64,000 nucleotides of DNA from Epiperipatus broadwayi (GCA_028023455.1 JAQFVV010000113.1:558001-622000), one strand, 5' to 3'. Counted from the stretch's first letter, positions 36,061-49,040 are shown. A program made the numbers and translations. The notes: a model not told the origin generated them from the sequence alone.

Positions 36061-36559
36061 AAAAATCTGCAATATTTATATTCCCTAGATCAAAAGCCAG
36101 CGACCATCTATTTTAAAACACAATTCAGACTTCTAAGTTTTAGCCTTAGGTCTCTTTTGATTCTTATCTTTTTTTTTTATCTTGTTGCCCAAACTTTTAC
36201 TGGTTTGATCTGGGAAAAGAAATTCATTACAATCATAATGAATGAGCTCTAGAACAATGTCAATAACCTAGGGACTACTGATCCCACCTGCAAATTATTC
36301 TAAATAAAAATCTGCGATATCTATATTCCCTAGATCAAAAGCCATTGACTATCTATTTTAAAGCACAATTCAAACTTCTTCTAAGTTTTACAGCAGTCTG
36401 TCTTTTTTTGATTCTAATCTCTCTTTTTTTTATCTTGTTGCCAAATTTTTTACTGGTTTGATCTGGAAAAGAAATTCATTACAATCGTAGTGAATGAGCT
36501 CTAAAAACAATGTCAATAACCCAGGGACCATCTGATTTCACCTGCGAATTATTCTAAAT
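36061..36559. repeat. Tandem duplication, units of 245 and 254 bp
   Basis: 36061-36305 and 36306-36559 each begin 'aaaaatctgc', contain 'attccctagatcaaaagcc' and 'ctggtttgatctgg', and end 'ttattctaaat'. The copies differ by substitutions and small indels. Non-coding. Confidence 0.9.
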
Positions 36560-36729
36560 AGTTTTATTACCAATCTGTGAATTTCGCATGTGATTTATAA
36601 TTTACTTAAACTAAACTTGTTAAAGAATATTTAGCCACATTTTCTAAACAAAATAACCCTTATACAATATATTATTTATATAAATGCTGCGATATATCCA
36701 TACAAAAATTAATATCATTTACAGGTGCT

Positions 36730-36905
36730 TGTATGTGTGACAATAAACATATAATTGTTTGAATACATATAAAACTGTGACCACATATATAACTGTACAA
36801 ATGAATATAGTGCTGTGTGGACACATACAACTGTGTAAACATATATATACAGCTGTGTAAAGGCATATAACACTGTGTGTATACATATACACTTGTACTA
36901 AAGAT
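36730..36905. repeat. Degenerate minisatellite of about 20 bp
   Basis: Irregular repeats of 'acatatanaactgtgta'. The minus frame 36998-36672 (Tyr/Ile/Cys-rich) is a consequence of this repeat. Confidence 0.6.
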
Positions 36906-37869
36906 CAAAACCAGCATAGATGTGTCTATGGAGACATAAAGGTGAAACAGATAGAAGGACAGTAATATCTGTTTCATTATATACATATAAAAGTACATAT
37001 TTTACATTATTATTCATAATCATATTTTATTTTAAAATAAAAGAAAAATTATGTATAAAAATTGCATCAAGTATGTAAGAGAAGAGTTATAATAAGTATA
37101 TAATCTCTAATAGCAAAGTTATTGAATCTGAGAATTTAAATCGGAGGTAATTTTTTTTATGGATTTCACTTAAAATATACATTTTTAATTTAATTCCATA
37201 AAGAGTGATACATATGCTTTAATACTTGTTTATTTACTGTGATTAATCTGCAGACAGATGTATTTCAACTCCAGAAGAAAAAGAAAACAACATAGAAAGG
37301 CAATAATAATAATACATGAATTTTGTGACAGATGTACAAACATATGCATTCAAAAAAATTAATATATATATCTATTTGTTTAATATCTTACAATGTTGAC
37401 TTTTAATTCTTCTGTAGTTAACTCTAATTTTAAAAATATTTCAACATCTTTGCTTAATTATAGTTCTCAATTGTTTTCCATTCTCAGCCATATCTTCACA
37501 ATGAAAGGAATCAATATTTCATATTTACAGCCTTTATAAATTTAAATATGGTCTGTATCTTTCATGACAACCATGTTCAAGTTCTTCTAAAATAAGGATA
37601 TTATTTTACAATAGCAAACCTTACACTATCACAGCTATTAAGCTAAAGAATGTAAATTTGCTCTTATGATTGTGTCAGCATATTTTAAAAAGATTATAGA
37701 GTATATTTAAATGAAATTTTCTAATTACATTAATTGAGATTCAAGTGTTACATCTATCTAATAAATTTAGCAAAATAATAACTTTTAATGTAGCAGCAGC
37801 ACATTGGAAAAACATGTTTTTTCACTCAACATCTACACCCATCTTTCTACTTAAAAAGTTAAGAAAATA
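36906..37869. other. Gene-free AT-rich stretch
   Basis: No coding frame or named repeat. Confidence 0.55.
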
Positions 37870-37894
37870 TTTAAATTGATTTATATTCTTAAAC

Positions 37895-38090
37895 TGGTAT
37901 CTATTTATATATCCATCTACCCATCCATCCAATTATCTACTTACTACTTACCTATTTATTTATCTACCTACCTACTTGTCTATCAATTTATCCAACTATC
38001 TATGTAAACTCCCCATCTGTTTGTCTATCTGCCCATCCATCATCTATCCATCCATTTGTCTACCTAACTACATTATCTATCTAAATACAA
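37895..38090. repeat. Degenerate tetranucleotide repeat (CTAT/CCAT/CTAC)n
   Basis: Almost 200 bp of four-base words such as ctat, ccat, ctac and ctgt on the plus strand, interrupted by short AT words. Confidence 0.85.
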
Positions 38091-38117
38091 GTATATTGTT
38101 TATATGAATCTAATGTA

Positions 38118-38245
38118 ATAAGAAAGGATTTGAACTCAGACATTTAAGCTCCTTATAGCTATCCACTCCAGCTTATATAACTGACACACAAGACCACATA
38201 ATGTGAAAAAGATAAATGATCTCCAATATATATATATATATATAT
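38118..38245 (+). repeat. Family A arm fragment plus (TA)n
   Basis: 'gatttgaactcagacattta...aagaccacataatgtgaaaaagataaatgatctccaatat' matches one family A arm. It then dissolves into (TA)n at about 38227-38245. Confidence 0.7.
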
Positions 38246-39060
38246 TGTAACCCCTCACACCTATCACCAACACTAACAATTACCTGGGGGCGCCAATTCT
38301 ATGGATCATAGAATAAAATATTTATTTAACTTTACCTAAATCTATTCATGAAGCTCTTAATTAAAGCTTTCACCTAAACTAACTCAGTTGAGGGATACAG
38401 AGGTGTATGAGGTGTACAATGTACACTAGATGTGGGAGAAAATATTATTACTAATAGGAATAAACATCTATTAAGTTCTATGCTAGACAAAATTAAATTG
38501 ATAAATTCTACCAGCTAAAATTAACTAATAATACTCTATATTTCACCTCCTCCCATCATCCATATACACCGAACAACCTCTACCATATTATACAGTTAAA
38601 CTAATAACTAAAATAAAAATAAAAAATTTTCAAAAATTATAATGTATAACTCACTAGATTTAAACTCAAACTAAACTTATCACTACTAAATTTTAATTAC
38701 TCACTAATCTAATCTGGCTAAATGAATTTATTATTTAATCTAAATGATATATTGAACATCTCAGGGAATTAACTTATGGTATGGCTTGATCTAACATTTC
38801 TATACTTCAAATTATTATTTAACACTATAAAAATAATATTATAAACCAAACAATACCCTAATTAGATACTTGCAGTTAGATAATGAAAGAAATCGGGCAC
38901 ATTTTGATTTCAATTCATCATCTAAACAAAATTAAATAACAAAACCCTTTTAAAAATGATCAGTAGGTAATTGGCATCTCATATAGTGTTTGAATCAAGG
39001 AAATCAACGTCATCATATCTAGAGATTTATTATAATTAAATAAAATACAATTATGTTACA
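38246..39060. repeat. Possible LTR-like segment
   Basis: It begins 'tgtaacccctcacacc' and a 'gttaca' lies at about 39054-39059, which would make a TGTAAC...GTTACA pair. 'gggggcgccaa' at about 38286 resembles a reversed primer-binding motif. Neither a flanking duplication nor internal coding sequence supports it, so the reading is tentative. Confidence 0.25.
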
Positions 39061-40189
39061 TTAAATAAAATAAATGTATAAGCATGTGTGGAAGTGTAAA
39101 ACACAAATGAATGTTAAAGAAGCAACTCCAAATACAAATTTAGATAACAAAATATTTATTAATCAAATAGAAAATAGTTAAATCAACATTTACTTTTTTG
39201 TTGGTATGGACACAAATCCAAAAGGGAATTAATATCATTGAGTACAGATTATACAAGAAGATATAACACAACATGATTCATTAACTTTATACATCTACTA
39301 TATTTCATTCCTCAGAAAATTCGATAGATTGGTAAACATTTTATTTGAAATATTAAATGAATTAAATAAGTCCCTATTATTTGCTTTAAAGAAATGGCTC
39401 TTTAACTATCAATGATTTCTGATAAACTTATACAGAAATAAAACAAAATAAATATGACCTTACATTTTTAGTAACTAATTACTAAAATACCTTTTATTCA
39501 ACTTTTCCTTTGCTGAATATCACTCATTTACTAACTAAAAGTTTATAACATAGATTAATATTCTAATTATTAAACAAATTAAGATTTTATATTATTACGT
39601 TATAAATATCTTGAATAAAATTAAAATAAGGGGATTTAAACTTGGAATAATATTAAACTATCTTACCAAAGAAAATAAATACTTCTATTAATTAAATGTA
39701 TTTTTCTTTGTAGTTTTAAAGTAAAGTATCCTATTGAATAATTAGGTTCTGCTTTGCCAAAATAAAGTAAATCTTGGTATTCATTAAATAATGTCCTATC
39801 TTTGCTTAATTATTTATGCAAATTATGATTTAATGATAAAAATCAATGAGATGAAGCTTATATGATTACTACAAATGTTTTTACAATGATAAGTAAAATT
39901 CTACATTAATAATGAATTTTTTTATATTAAAATTAACAATCTGTGCATGAATCTGTATTATGCTGTGTGTCAAAGACAATAAATAAATAATGTTAATAAA
40001 TCTAATCGGTTTGCTTATGATATTTCAATATAATCATAATACGGTTGGAAGTGAAGATCAATCAATCTTTATTTATCAACTATAATACAGCTGTTTTATA
40101 AGACACTATACTTTCCTTTTATTCTTCCTTTTATCATAAACCATCAAACACTAGGCTATAGCATAAGCTGGAAAACATCCAATACTCAC
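39061..40189. other. Gene-free AT-rich stretch
   Basis: No coding frame or named repeat. Confidence 0.55.
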
Positions 40190-40420
40190 ATGGGATAACA
40201 GATTTATAATTCAAAACAAGTAAATATAACAATAACTTCCAAGTCTATCTTTAAGACTAAACAATTGGTGGAATAACACATCACCAAATGAAAACTAGGT
40301 AAATACAACAATAACTTCATACACATTTAATTCAATAACTGGTGGAATAACTCATCACCAAATGAAAATTAGGAATATAACATCTCTAGCTTCATACACA
40401 TTTAATTCAATATATCAAAT
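40190..40420. repeat. Tandem repeat of about 74 bp, roughly three units
   Basis: 'tggtggaataac' occurs at 40266 and 40340. Each is followed by 'catcaccaaatgaaaa' and 'cttcatacacatttaattca'. A diverged earlier unit precedes them. Confidence 0.8.
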
Positions 40421-43400
40421 ATAAAAGGAGGACTTAATCCACTCCTATCAAAATATACTCCAATACATGGCTAAGAAAAGGAATATTCAATTCCATACAC
40501 TACACTGCACTGCACTAGGCAAACTACCCATATTAAATACTCAACTAACAAATACACTGATTCAATCCCATAAAATATTATAAACATTGTAAAACTTTAT
40601 AACATATAGCCACAAAAATACTTTTCATTCAGTCATAACAAAGAAATAATAATTCTCTCTTAAATAACTTTCTAATTCTTCAAATGATTGATCATCTCTC
40701 CTCCCGAATCCGATTGATCTAAAGTCATTTTCACTGGCAATTACACATAATTACAAATAAGTTTGATAATAGACACACACACGTATAAGCATAAGATATA
40801 CAGACCATTTAAAATCGCAGTATGCAAAGAATTACTGTTAAAATATTAATTATTACTGCTAGAATTAATAAAGAATAAATATCTCATATCTGACAATATT
40901 TCAGATTTGGTAATGTTCAAAGAACAATTAGAGAATAAAATATTAATTACTATGGATAAAGCAAGACGAATAATTTTTTTATAATATAATACATTAATAT
41001 TGGCACGAATCAGTAGTTAAATTGAACCTAAATAAATAATGAAATTGTATGTTATAGATAAAATAACCATTGAAAATAATTATTTTGCCAACTTATAAAA
41101 CGAAATACATTCGGTAAGATTTGACATAATGAACTTTTTTTAAATAATTATTCACCCCTTTGAATGGACTCTTCCATTAGTTTATTATGTGCGGGAATTA
41201 TTAACACACGCACGACCAAACTTATCTTATTAAAATAATAACAATAATAAAAATTATCAGCATAATGTATTCTTTCATTATGCTATTGAGACGTTCTTGA
41301 AGAAAAATATAACAATAATAATACATATAATAAACATATTTAAAATAATAAAACATTCCTTAACTAATACTATCTATCTAAAATACCATTACATAAAATA
41401 AAGTTCTCTTCTTTTTTCTTTCCAAACGAAATGAAACGAAAGTTTATAAAAGTTTTGCATGACTTTCCTTGTCATGTCTTCAAAAAGATAAGGAAAATAA
41501 TTATACTGCACAAGACAAATATTAAACAGTAAACACACAAAGATAAATATTGATGCATCAAACAATACATTTCCTGTAGGAGAAATAAAATAATATTTTG
41601 TTGAATCTGTAAAAGCATATTCAATGTTTTTAGTTTTTCACTAATGAATTGCTATTAACGTTGAAAATAATGAATTTCCTTAATTAAACAATGTATTTCA
41701 TAATGTAAGTAAAATAGAAGTTTGTATTTTACTTCTAGGATATATTAAATACTTAATTTCACAATCATAAGCCATTCAGAAATATAGGTAGTTCTTCAAT
41801 TAATATTTACTCAGATAAACTCGTTAATAATATTCATACAGCAATGTCACATAACTTTATACACCTATAATTTCCTTCCTCCTACTAGTTTAGAAGAACA
41901 CATAATTATTAAAGTACATTTAATGACATATTTAATTTTATATTTTTCTTTTCCAATGGTAAAAATAGAAATAGTTAAGACGCTAGTCTAAGACATATGA
42001 CAAATAAATTACATATTTCTTGTATATATTTTAAATTTTGAGTTTTCTTTTATATTTAGCATGAAATTTGTTCGTTAAAGTTCTGAGAACGTTCAATGAA
42101 AGTTCACATTTTTCCAATACACACATGAAACACGTGGCAATTCTTCTCTTCATATTATAATTAAAGCTTAAAAATTTAATTGTTATAAAATAAACAAATA
42201 TCCTTTCATCCTTCCCTGTTAATTTTAAATTTAAATAAAACAATTTAACAGTCCTATTAAGCATTCCCATTTCTTAAGTAATGATTTATCTTGAATAATG
42301 AAATATAACACTTACATGTATTCTAGCATAATATTGGGATAGCCTAAACGATCAGCTGGAGCGAATTGACATATCTTCTAGTAGTTTTTACGTGCACATT
42401 CCGCAAACAAATAACGTAATTAAAGTTTCAACTTGCACTCTGGAAGAGGAAAAATATAATTTAACTACTAAACTTTGCTAAATAGATTATTTATAGCTGT
42501 GCTTGGTTAGCTATAACTGCTGTCGTAAAAGTTTTAATTGACCGACTTCTTCAAAAGTAATAATAGACTGCCCTTCAAAGTGATAATAGTAGAATGCCCC
42601 TTAAAAGTAATAAGTATTGATTTTTAATAACTTTTTTCAATAATAATTGTTTGCGATAATGTTACATCATCAGAAAAAGACTGTCAACCCGCCCCTCCCA
42701 CTTACAAACCTTAATTTCTGCAAAAAACTCGAGACAGTGAAAAAAAAAAATAGAGATGTAAAAAAAATTTCGTCTTTTAAATAAATGAAAGAAAAAAAAT
42801 ATTAAATTAATAATTAAATGTTTTTAAAGCAGGAGAATAAAATTAATGACAATTGTTTTAATAAATAAAATATTTTACAGTATTTGTCATTATATAATTC
42901 ACTTGTCCATAATTTATTGATTTATTTAAAATATAATTGTTAGTTTTTTTAATACTATTATTGATATAATTAAATATTTGAATGTAATATGGGATATTTA
43001 ATGACTTAATGAAACATGTGAATGAAAAATGAAGTTGGGTAATGCATGAATATTCAGTAATAATATGCTATAGGTATTACACTGATACTGACTGAAATGA
43101 CAATGTGAATGATGATGAGTGAAACATATCTTACTCTTTATGCTATAAATTTAATATGTACAAAACAAATGGACCAGAAAATCATTCTAACAAAACTGAA
43201 TACTGCTTTATGAGCTAATAAAACAAGTAAGTATCAACTTAAACTATATTGACTATACATAAAACAAGCCACCCCCCTATTCTATTACTGATTATACCCT
43301 AAAATAAGATACCAAACATTTAAGAAATCTTTTAATTACACCTGCACCTACTATTGATTACAGTTTTAAGTCGAAATAATTTTTTTTAAAAATTTCACGT

Positions 43401-43519
43401 TATTTCATTTTTTTTTTTTTTTTTAAGAGGATTATATCAGATATTACTGATATACTACCACACTACTACAATGACTATTTCTGGTGCCAAACCAGAAGGT
43501 TACAATATATATATATATT
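40421..43519. other. Gene-free AT-rich stretch
   Basis: About 3 kb without a credible coding frame. The minus frame 42270-42031 (79 codons) lacks any family resemblance. A T run lies at about 43409-43426. No repeat named. Confidence 0.55.
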
Positions 43520-44215
43520 TCATGCTGAACCAGCACTCATCAGATGGGTGCAGGTCATTATCTCCCACCCATATATATAATCAGTGCTTAGTTTATATTA
43601 AGATAGCAAATTTTCAAACTTTAATAGTCAGGCTTCAATCTTCTCCATCTTCCAACTCCTCAGTTATACATTTCATTGAAAATCTGATGATGGAATGCTC
43701 AAAGTCATTGTTGATGCCAATCTTATTATCATACCCATGTTGACTTTAAGTCACTCTGACCATTCATGTATTGGTATCAACAAGGCCTTTTAGCATTACA
43801 TCATCAGAGTTTCAATGGTATGGATGGCTGAGAAGTTGGAGAGGGGTGAAGATTGATGCTTGTCCATTAAAGATTGAAGACTTTTTTTTCATATGTCATA
43901 GCATCGGCCGGGATGTGAACCCACAACCGTCTGCAACCAACTATTTGCTTGCAAGGCAGCTGCGATGACCCCTCGTCTAACAACGCTTGACAAAGTTTGA
44001 AGACTTGCTATCTTAATATAAACTGAGCATGTATATATGTATGGGAGATTATGATCTGGACCAACTGATGAGTGCTAGTTGTCATGAAATACATATATTG
44101 GAGATCATTTATGTTTTTGCAAATGTGTGTGGTCATGTGTATCAGTTGTATAAAATGGAGTGGATAGCTATAGGGAGCTTGAAAGTCTGAATTCAAATCC
44201 CTTCTATTACATATT
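43520..44215. mobile_element. Family A element interrupted by SINE S
   Basis: The inverted arms (about 43520-43640 and 43995-44215) share 'gaaccagcactcatcag' and its complement. The longer family A core with 'aatctgatgatggaatgctc' lies between them. The SINE at 43882-43991 inserted later and split the right side. The left arm is shorter than the right, consistent with truncation. Confidence 0.75.
43869..44004 (-). mobile_element. tRNA-derived SINE S, copy 4, with 13-bp duplications
   Basis: The minus-strand body ends 'ggccgatgctatgacatatg' plus A tail. The flanks are 'aaagattgaagac' (43869-43881) and 'aaagtttgaagac' (43992-44004), 12 of 13 identical. The inserted family A sequence is otherwise continuous, which proves the duplication. 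The B box reads GGTTCACATCC. Confidence 0.88.
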
Positions 44216-45196
44216 TATCTATCTATATAAAGATGCACAACTAAATATAAAAGCAATACTTGAACTTTGCTAAAATTTGCATAACATTAGGCAGTCAGTT
44301 ACTTCGCAAAGAGCTACGATTATGACAGCCGATTCTAGAAAGTGCTCAGCTCATGGTTTAATAAGATATTAAATATTAGCTTTGTGCTTATGCGTTTATA
44401 GCGCTTACTAGAATTACACATTATTAACCAAATATGCAAAGTTTAAAATTAAGTTTGTAATACAAAATTATTTAATTTGAAAAACTACAAGATATATATA
44501 TATTTAATTTGAATAAAAATTTTGAATTCTTGGGTAATATGGAAATTAGTTATCACCTTATTATTTATTTATTCACTCTACAGTAATAAATGGGATAAAA
44601 ATGGCTACATTTTTATCTATCTAAAACTTTTTCTGTTTTAAATATAACAAGAAATATAATATTAGTCAACATTGTACAAACCTTAATATAACACAATATA
44701 AAAAATATACGAACATTTTTCTCCATCCTGAGGAATACTTTTAACATGAATGTTTCTAAATAAATACTTCAATGTATAATAATTAACATGTAACAGTTCT
44801 CATTTTTATAGTAATGATTCCTGAATATGTATCAGATTGCAATTTTAAAAAATATGTTCTTTTTTTACTTGCTACTAAAATTCAAACTTTTTATACATTA
44901 TTTTTTATATTCGCTATTTACTAAATTAAAAAAAATGTAATCATCTAATTAATTATTAAAAGGTCAAGTGATTGAAGTACCTAGTGGCTGCAGATTAAGC
45001 AAAAAGGATTCATCGATTAAACTAAGACTTTTTTTTTTCAGATTATTTAGTAGGGATGTGCCCTACGATTGTAAAACATCTTAAGTAATTCCCTTTTCAG
45101 AAGCTTATTTTTTTTATTAATACTTTATAATCTGGAAATAAATATCACTTTAACTTTTATTAAATACAATGAGATATTTTTTTAACTTTCTAGATT
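44216..45196. other. Gene-free AT-rich stretch
   Basis: No coding frame or named repeat. Confidence 0.55.
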
Positions 45197-46187
45197 TTAA
45201 AATAACATTAATAACTGAAACACAGGCTCATTATATACCTGTGTCTACATATGTAATATATAGGGTATATGAGCACAGACTTTCGCACGACCCGCCACTC
45301 TATCTAATAACACTGATACACTTAAGCACACATATGCTGAAAAGATAAATAATCACCAATATTTCATGCTAAACCAGCAATCATCAATTGGTCCAGATTA
45401 TCATCTCCCACACATATATACTTTAAGTGCTCAGATATATATTAAGATAGACAATCTTCATATTTTAATGGACAGGCTCCAATCTACTACACACTCCAAC
45501 TCTTCAACCGTCCATCCAATTAAAAATCTGATGATGGAATGCTCGAAGGCCACCCTGAGGCCGAGATTCTTGTCACACCCATACATATATTGGTGATTAT
45601 TTATCTTTTCAGCATATATGTGCTTAAGTGTATCAGTGTTATTAGATAGAGTGGAGAGTGGTGGGTCGTGTGAAAGTCTGTGCTCATATACCCTATATAT
45701 TACATATGTAGAAACAAGTATATAATGAGCCTGTGTTTCAGTTATTACATTACAGAGATGTCTGCCTATCCTTGCATATGTATTAAATGGATTATGTCCT
45801 GTACATGTAGGGTTCAGATTGACTTTAAGTCAACATGGGTGTGACAAGAATCTCGGCCTCAGGGTGGCCTTCAAGCATTACATCATCAGATTTTCAATTG
45901 GATGGACGGTTGAAGAGTTGGAGTGTGCAGTAGATTGGAGCCTGTCCATTAAAGTATGAAGATTGTCTATCTTAATATATATCTGAGCACTTATAGTATA
46001 TATGTGTGGGAGATGATAATCTGGACCAACTAATGATTGCTGGTTTAGCATGAAATACGGATATTGGTGATTATTTATTTTTTCAGCATATATGTGCTTA
46101 AGTGTATCAGTGTTATTAGATAGACTGGAGAGTGGTGGGTCGTGTGAAAGTCTGTGCTCATATACACTATATATTAAAATAATATTA
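45197..46187. mobile_element. Family A composite (963 bp) with 14-bp direct repeats
   Basis: 'ttaaaataacatta' (45197-45210) and 'ttaaaataatatta' (46174-46187) agree at 13 of 14 positions. Inside is an inverted arm (45211 to about 45585), then its complement (from about 45586), then a further direct unit (about 45750-46173) that repeats 'gtgcttaagtgtatcagtg'. The family A core words 'gatgatggaatgctcgaagg' and 'aggccgagattcttgtcaca' appear in opposite orientations. Non-coding. Confidence 0.8.
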
Positions 46188-46590
46188 AGGAAATAATTAT
46201 CTTTGCTCTAAAAGATTATTTAAAATAGTCGAAATATCTACTACCAATAAATAGTACAATAATTTTAAGGAATTTGTATTTTTAAAATCTATTTTACATA
46301 TTATAAATTATTTAAATATTATAAATCTCGGCGTGAGTGCGCCGGAGATTTATAATAATTAAAGTAATAGCGCATTATCAGAATTCGACTTCCGTTTTAA
46401 TAATCTTAAAAAACAAACTATTATAAGAAGATAGAGATATTATTATTAAACTCGCCTTCAAGTGCAATATATTTTATTATTTTGATAATATGAAAAGTGC
46501 TGATTAAAAAATATTGTATATCATAAATAATAACCAAACCTGCCTAACACTACTATACTAGCAAAAATAAAAATTCAAAAACCATAAAAC
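46188..46590. other. Gene-free AT-rich stretch
   Basis: 'taaatctcggcgtgagtgcg' near 46320 is unusual for its CG content but matches nothing I know. Confidence 0.5.
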
Positions 46591-46963
46591 AATACAATAC
46601 TAGATTAAATCGAAAATTTTACCAAAATCCTTTCACAACCATGGTTTCATCTACTACAAATAGACATTCTCAAGTGAAAATCAAACCACAAGAAACAACA
46701 AATATATACACACAATCAAACCTTCCCACAATTCACTTTGATGATAAATCTTCTTGATTCTGAGGCTATCTATCTTATGAAGACTTCTTTTGATGTTAAG
46801 GGAAGGTGGAGTTTGAAGTGAATTGTGGGAAGGTTTGATTTTGTGCATATATTTGTTATTTCTTGTAGTTTGATTTTCACTTGAGAAGGTCTATTTGTAG
46901 TAGATGAAACCATGGTTGTGAAAAGATTTTGGTAAAATTTTGGATTTAATCTAGTATTGTATT
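46591..46963. mobile_element. Foldback element K, 151-bp arms
   Basis: The arms 46591-46741 and 46813-46963 pair in register ('aatacaatactagattaaat' against its complement, through 'caaccatggtttcatctac'). The spacer is about 71 bp. It abuts a family C fragment on the right. Non-coding, and no target duplication found. Confidence 0.85.
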
Positions 46964-47215
46964 ACCTAAAATGCGACAGTAGGAACCTCTACAAATCTAA
47001 ACACAAAATTAATGACTTTAAAAGACAAGAGAGGCCCTCTTATCTTCGACCTAATTTCTAAATATATAGGTGAATCTAAAGCATTTTGATTTGAGAGCAA
47101 GAAGCTATTAACTATTTCACTGATTAAGTCCACAATTTCTATGCAAACTACCATAAAGTGTTTTTTTACTAAACTCAAATTCATTAAAGATTAATAGCAA
47201 CGAGACACATTTTAA
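46964..47215. repeat. Family C fragment (core part)
   Basis: 'aatgcgacagtaggaacctc', 'aaaagacaagag', 'ggtgaatctaaagcattttg' and 'tgattaagtccacaa' match 12120-12420. No inverted partner is present. The minus frame 47184-46966 is incidental. Confidence 0.7.
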
Positions 47216-47639
47216 ATTATATATTAAAATTCAGATCTTTATTTTACCATTAACTTTTATCCTCCTACTTTTCAGACTTCTATTATATTATATATTATTT
47301 TCAATCAGTTTAGTTTGTGTTCATTTTCTCACTTTTATAAGCTAATTGCTACTTCTTTTTTTATATTTTCTAAAATATTTTTAAATTTAAGCATCATTGT
47401 TTGCTTCAGTTTTGTGGATTAAACTTTAATTAACACTTTTTATTTGAGATATACTTTTTTTTAGTACACACCTGATGATATTTATGAATCATTATTGTGT
47501 TGTTTTAAAGGAAGCTAAATTAATGACTACTCATACCTAAATTTTATCTTATAATTTTCTATAACCACTATTAATATTATTTTTAAATGTCAAAACATTC
47601 AAGATTTATATGTTTAATTATTTTATGATTTCTATATTT

Positions 47640-47780
47640 ATTTGTAATTATATATTAGACTATTTCTATCATCTAGTATTAATTGCCAAGTATCTCTTTT
47701 AAAAAACAAACAATTATTACTTGATGTTAGAAATAGTTCAATATATAATTATAATCTCATTATCACAAAGGTTCACATTT
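47640..47780. repeat. Short foldback related to family H
   Basis: 'aattatatattagactattt' pairs with 'gttcaatatataatt' downstream across about 60 bp. Confidence 0.55.
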
Positions 47781-47821
47781 TCCAAATGGTTTTTTTGAAG
47801 GTTTGTGATGATGGTGTTTAT

Positions 47822-48733
47822 GTTATATTTATATAAAACAGGCAAAACTCTCCATACAGTAGTACCATTCAGTGCAATCAAAAGTAATCAATGGGTGCCA
47901 GAAGGCTTGTGCATAAAATCCCTATCTAGTGCCTACTCATCCAATATCCCCAGACTAGTTTCTGGCTTGTGGCCTTCATCAGCGAAGAGCCTTGGATCTG
48001 AGAGCACTGCACCTAGATCTTAAGATCTAATCAATCCTCCAGCAGCCACATCTTATCTCTACTTAACTACAAAACTATGAGCATAAAATTTAAAACACAA
48101 TATTTTCAATCTAAGCTCATTAGCTTATGTAGTCATATAGGTTTGAACTCAGTTCAGTGTCCATATATTTTGGTACTGAGTGGCACTACTATATGGAGAG
48201 TTTTGCCTGTTTTAATAACAGTTATGAGCAAGCATAAAAAATAATGGTCATGTGATGTATAGTGGATTAACACCAATCCTGCCTAATAGGATAGTGGTGG
48301 CTATGGCTATTAAAGAACCAAAGACACCAAAATGTATGGGTACTGAATTGAGTTCAGACCTATATGACTATATAAGCTGATGAGCTTAGATTGAAAATAT
48401 TATTGTGTTTCAATTTTATTCTTATAGTTTTGTAGTTAAGTAGAGATAAAAGGTGGCTGCTGGAGGGTCGCATTAGATCCTAAAATCTAGGTGCAGTGCT
48501 TTCAGATACAAGACTCCTCATTGACAAAGACCACAAGCCAGAAAGTAGTCTGGGGATATTGGATGAATAGGCACTAGATAGGGATTTTATGTCCAAGCCT
48601 TCTGGCATCCATTGATTTCTCTGGCTTGCACTGAGTGGCAATACTGTAGGGAGAGTTTTTCCTGTTTTAATAACAGTTATGAGAAACATAAAAAATAGTG
48701 ATCATGTGATGTTTGTGTGGTTATATTTATATA
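47822..48733 (+). mobile_element. Family B composite (884 bp) with perfect 14-bp direct repeats
   Basis: 'gttatatttatata' lies at 47822-47835 and 48720-48733. The insert carries two long inverted arms (about 47838-48160 and 48345-48690). They share 'aaaacaggcaaaactc', 'ccagaaggcttgtgc', 'gtgcctactcatccaatat' and 'gagcactgcacctagatct' as complements. A third partial arm lies near 48170-48220. The one-sided tail 'atcatgtgatgttt' sits at the right end. The frames 47805-48023 and 48689-48480 translate the two arms and have no known domain. Confidence 0.85.
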
Positions 48734-48734
48734 C

Positions 48735-49040
48735 TGGATGATTTCCATCATCTAATATTAAATATTGAATGTCTTTAGAAAAATTAAACTTTATTTAAAT
48801 TTTCCAATTACATTCAACTATTAATAGCAGCACACAGGTATGCACAACAATTCAAGAGGTATTATTCTCCCCCCTTCTTCCGGTGTAGCTAGTCTGACTA
48901 GTGACACATGTGATGAAGAGAGGAGAATAATACTATTCAAAGTGTTGTGCATATACTAACTGTGTGCTATTACTAACAGTTGAATGTAATTGGAAAATTT
49001 AAATACTTAATATTAAATGTTGGAAATAGTCCAATATACA
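48735..49040. mobile_element. Family H foldback
   Basis: The arms 48735-48872 and about 48925-49038 pair ('ccaattacattcaactatta' against 'taacagttgaatgtaattgg', and 'attattctcc' against 'ggagaataat'). One arm alone recurs at 56665-56840, and the other near 61085-61160. Non-coding. Confidence 0.78.

Noticed and set aside
36672-36998. A 108-codon Tyr/Ile/Cys-rich frame
   Set aside because: Product of a degenerate minisatellite of about 20 bp. No domain.
38246-43500. A large LTR retrotransposon spanning the AT-rich 38-43 kb region
   Set aside because: Only a tgtaac edge and one primer-site-like word are seen. No gag, protease, reverse transcriptase or integrase motifs appear in any frame.
47805-48689. 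Two related frames (72 and 69 codons) on opposite strands sharing residues
   Set aside because: They translate the two inverted arms of a family B element, so the similarity is at DNA level. No known domain.
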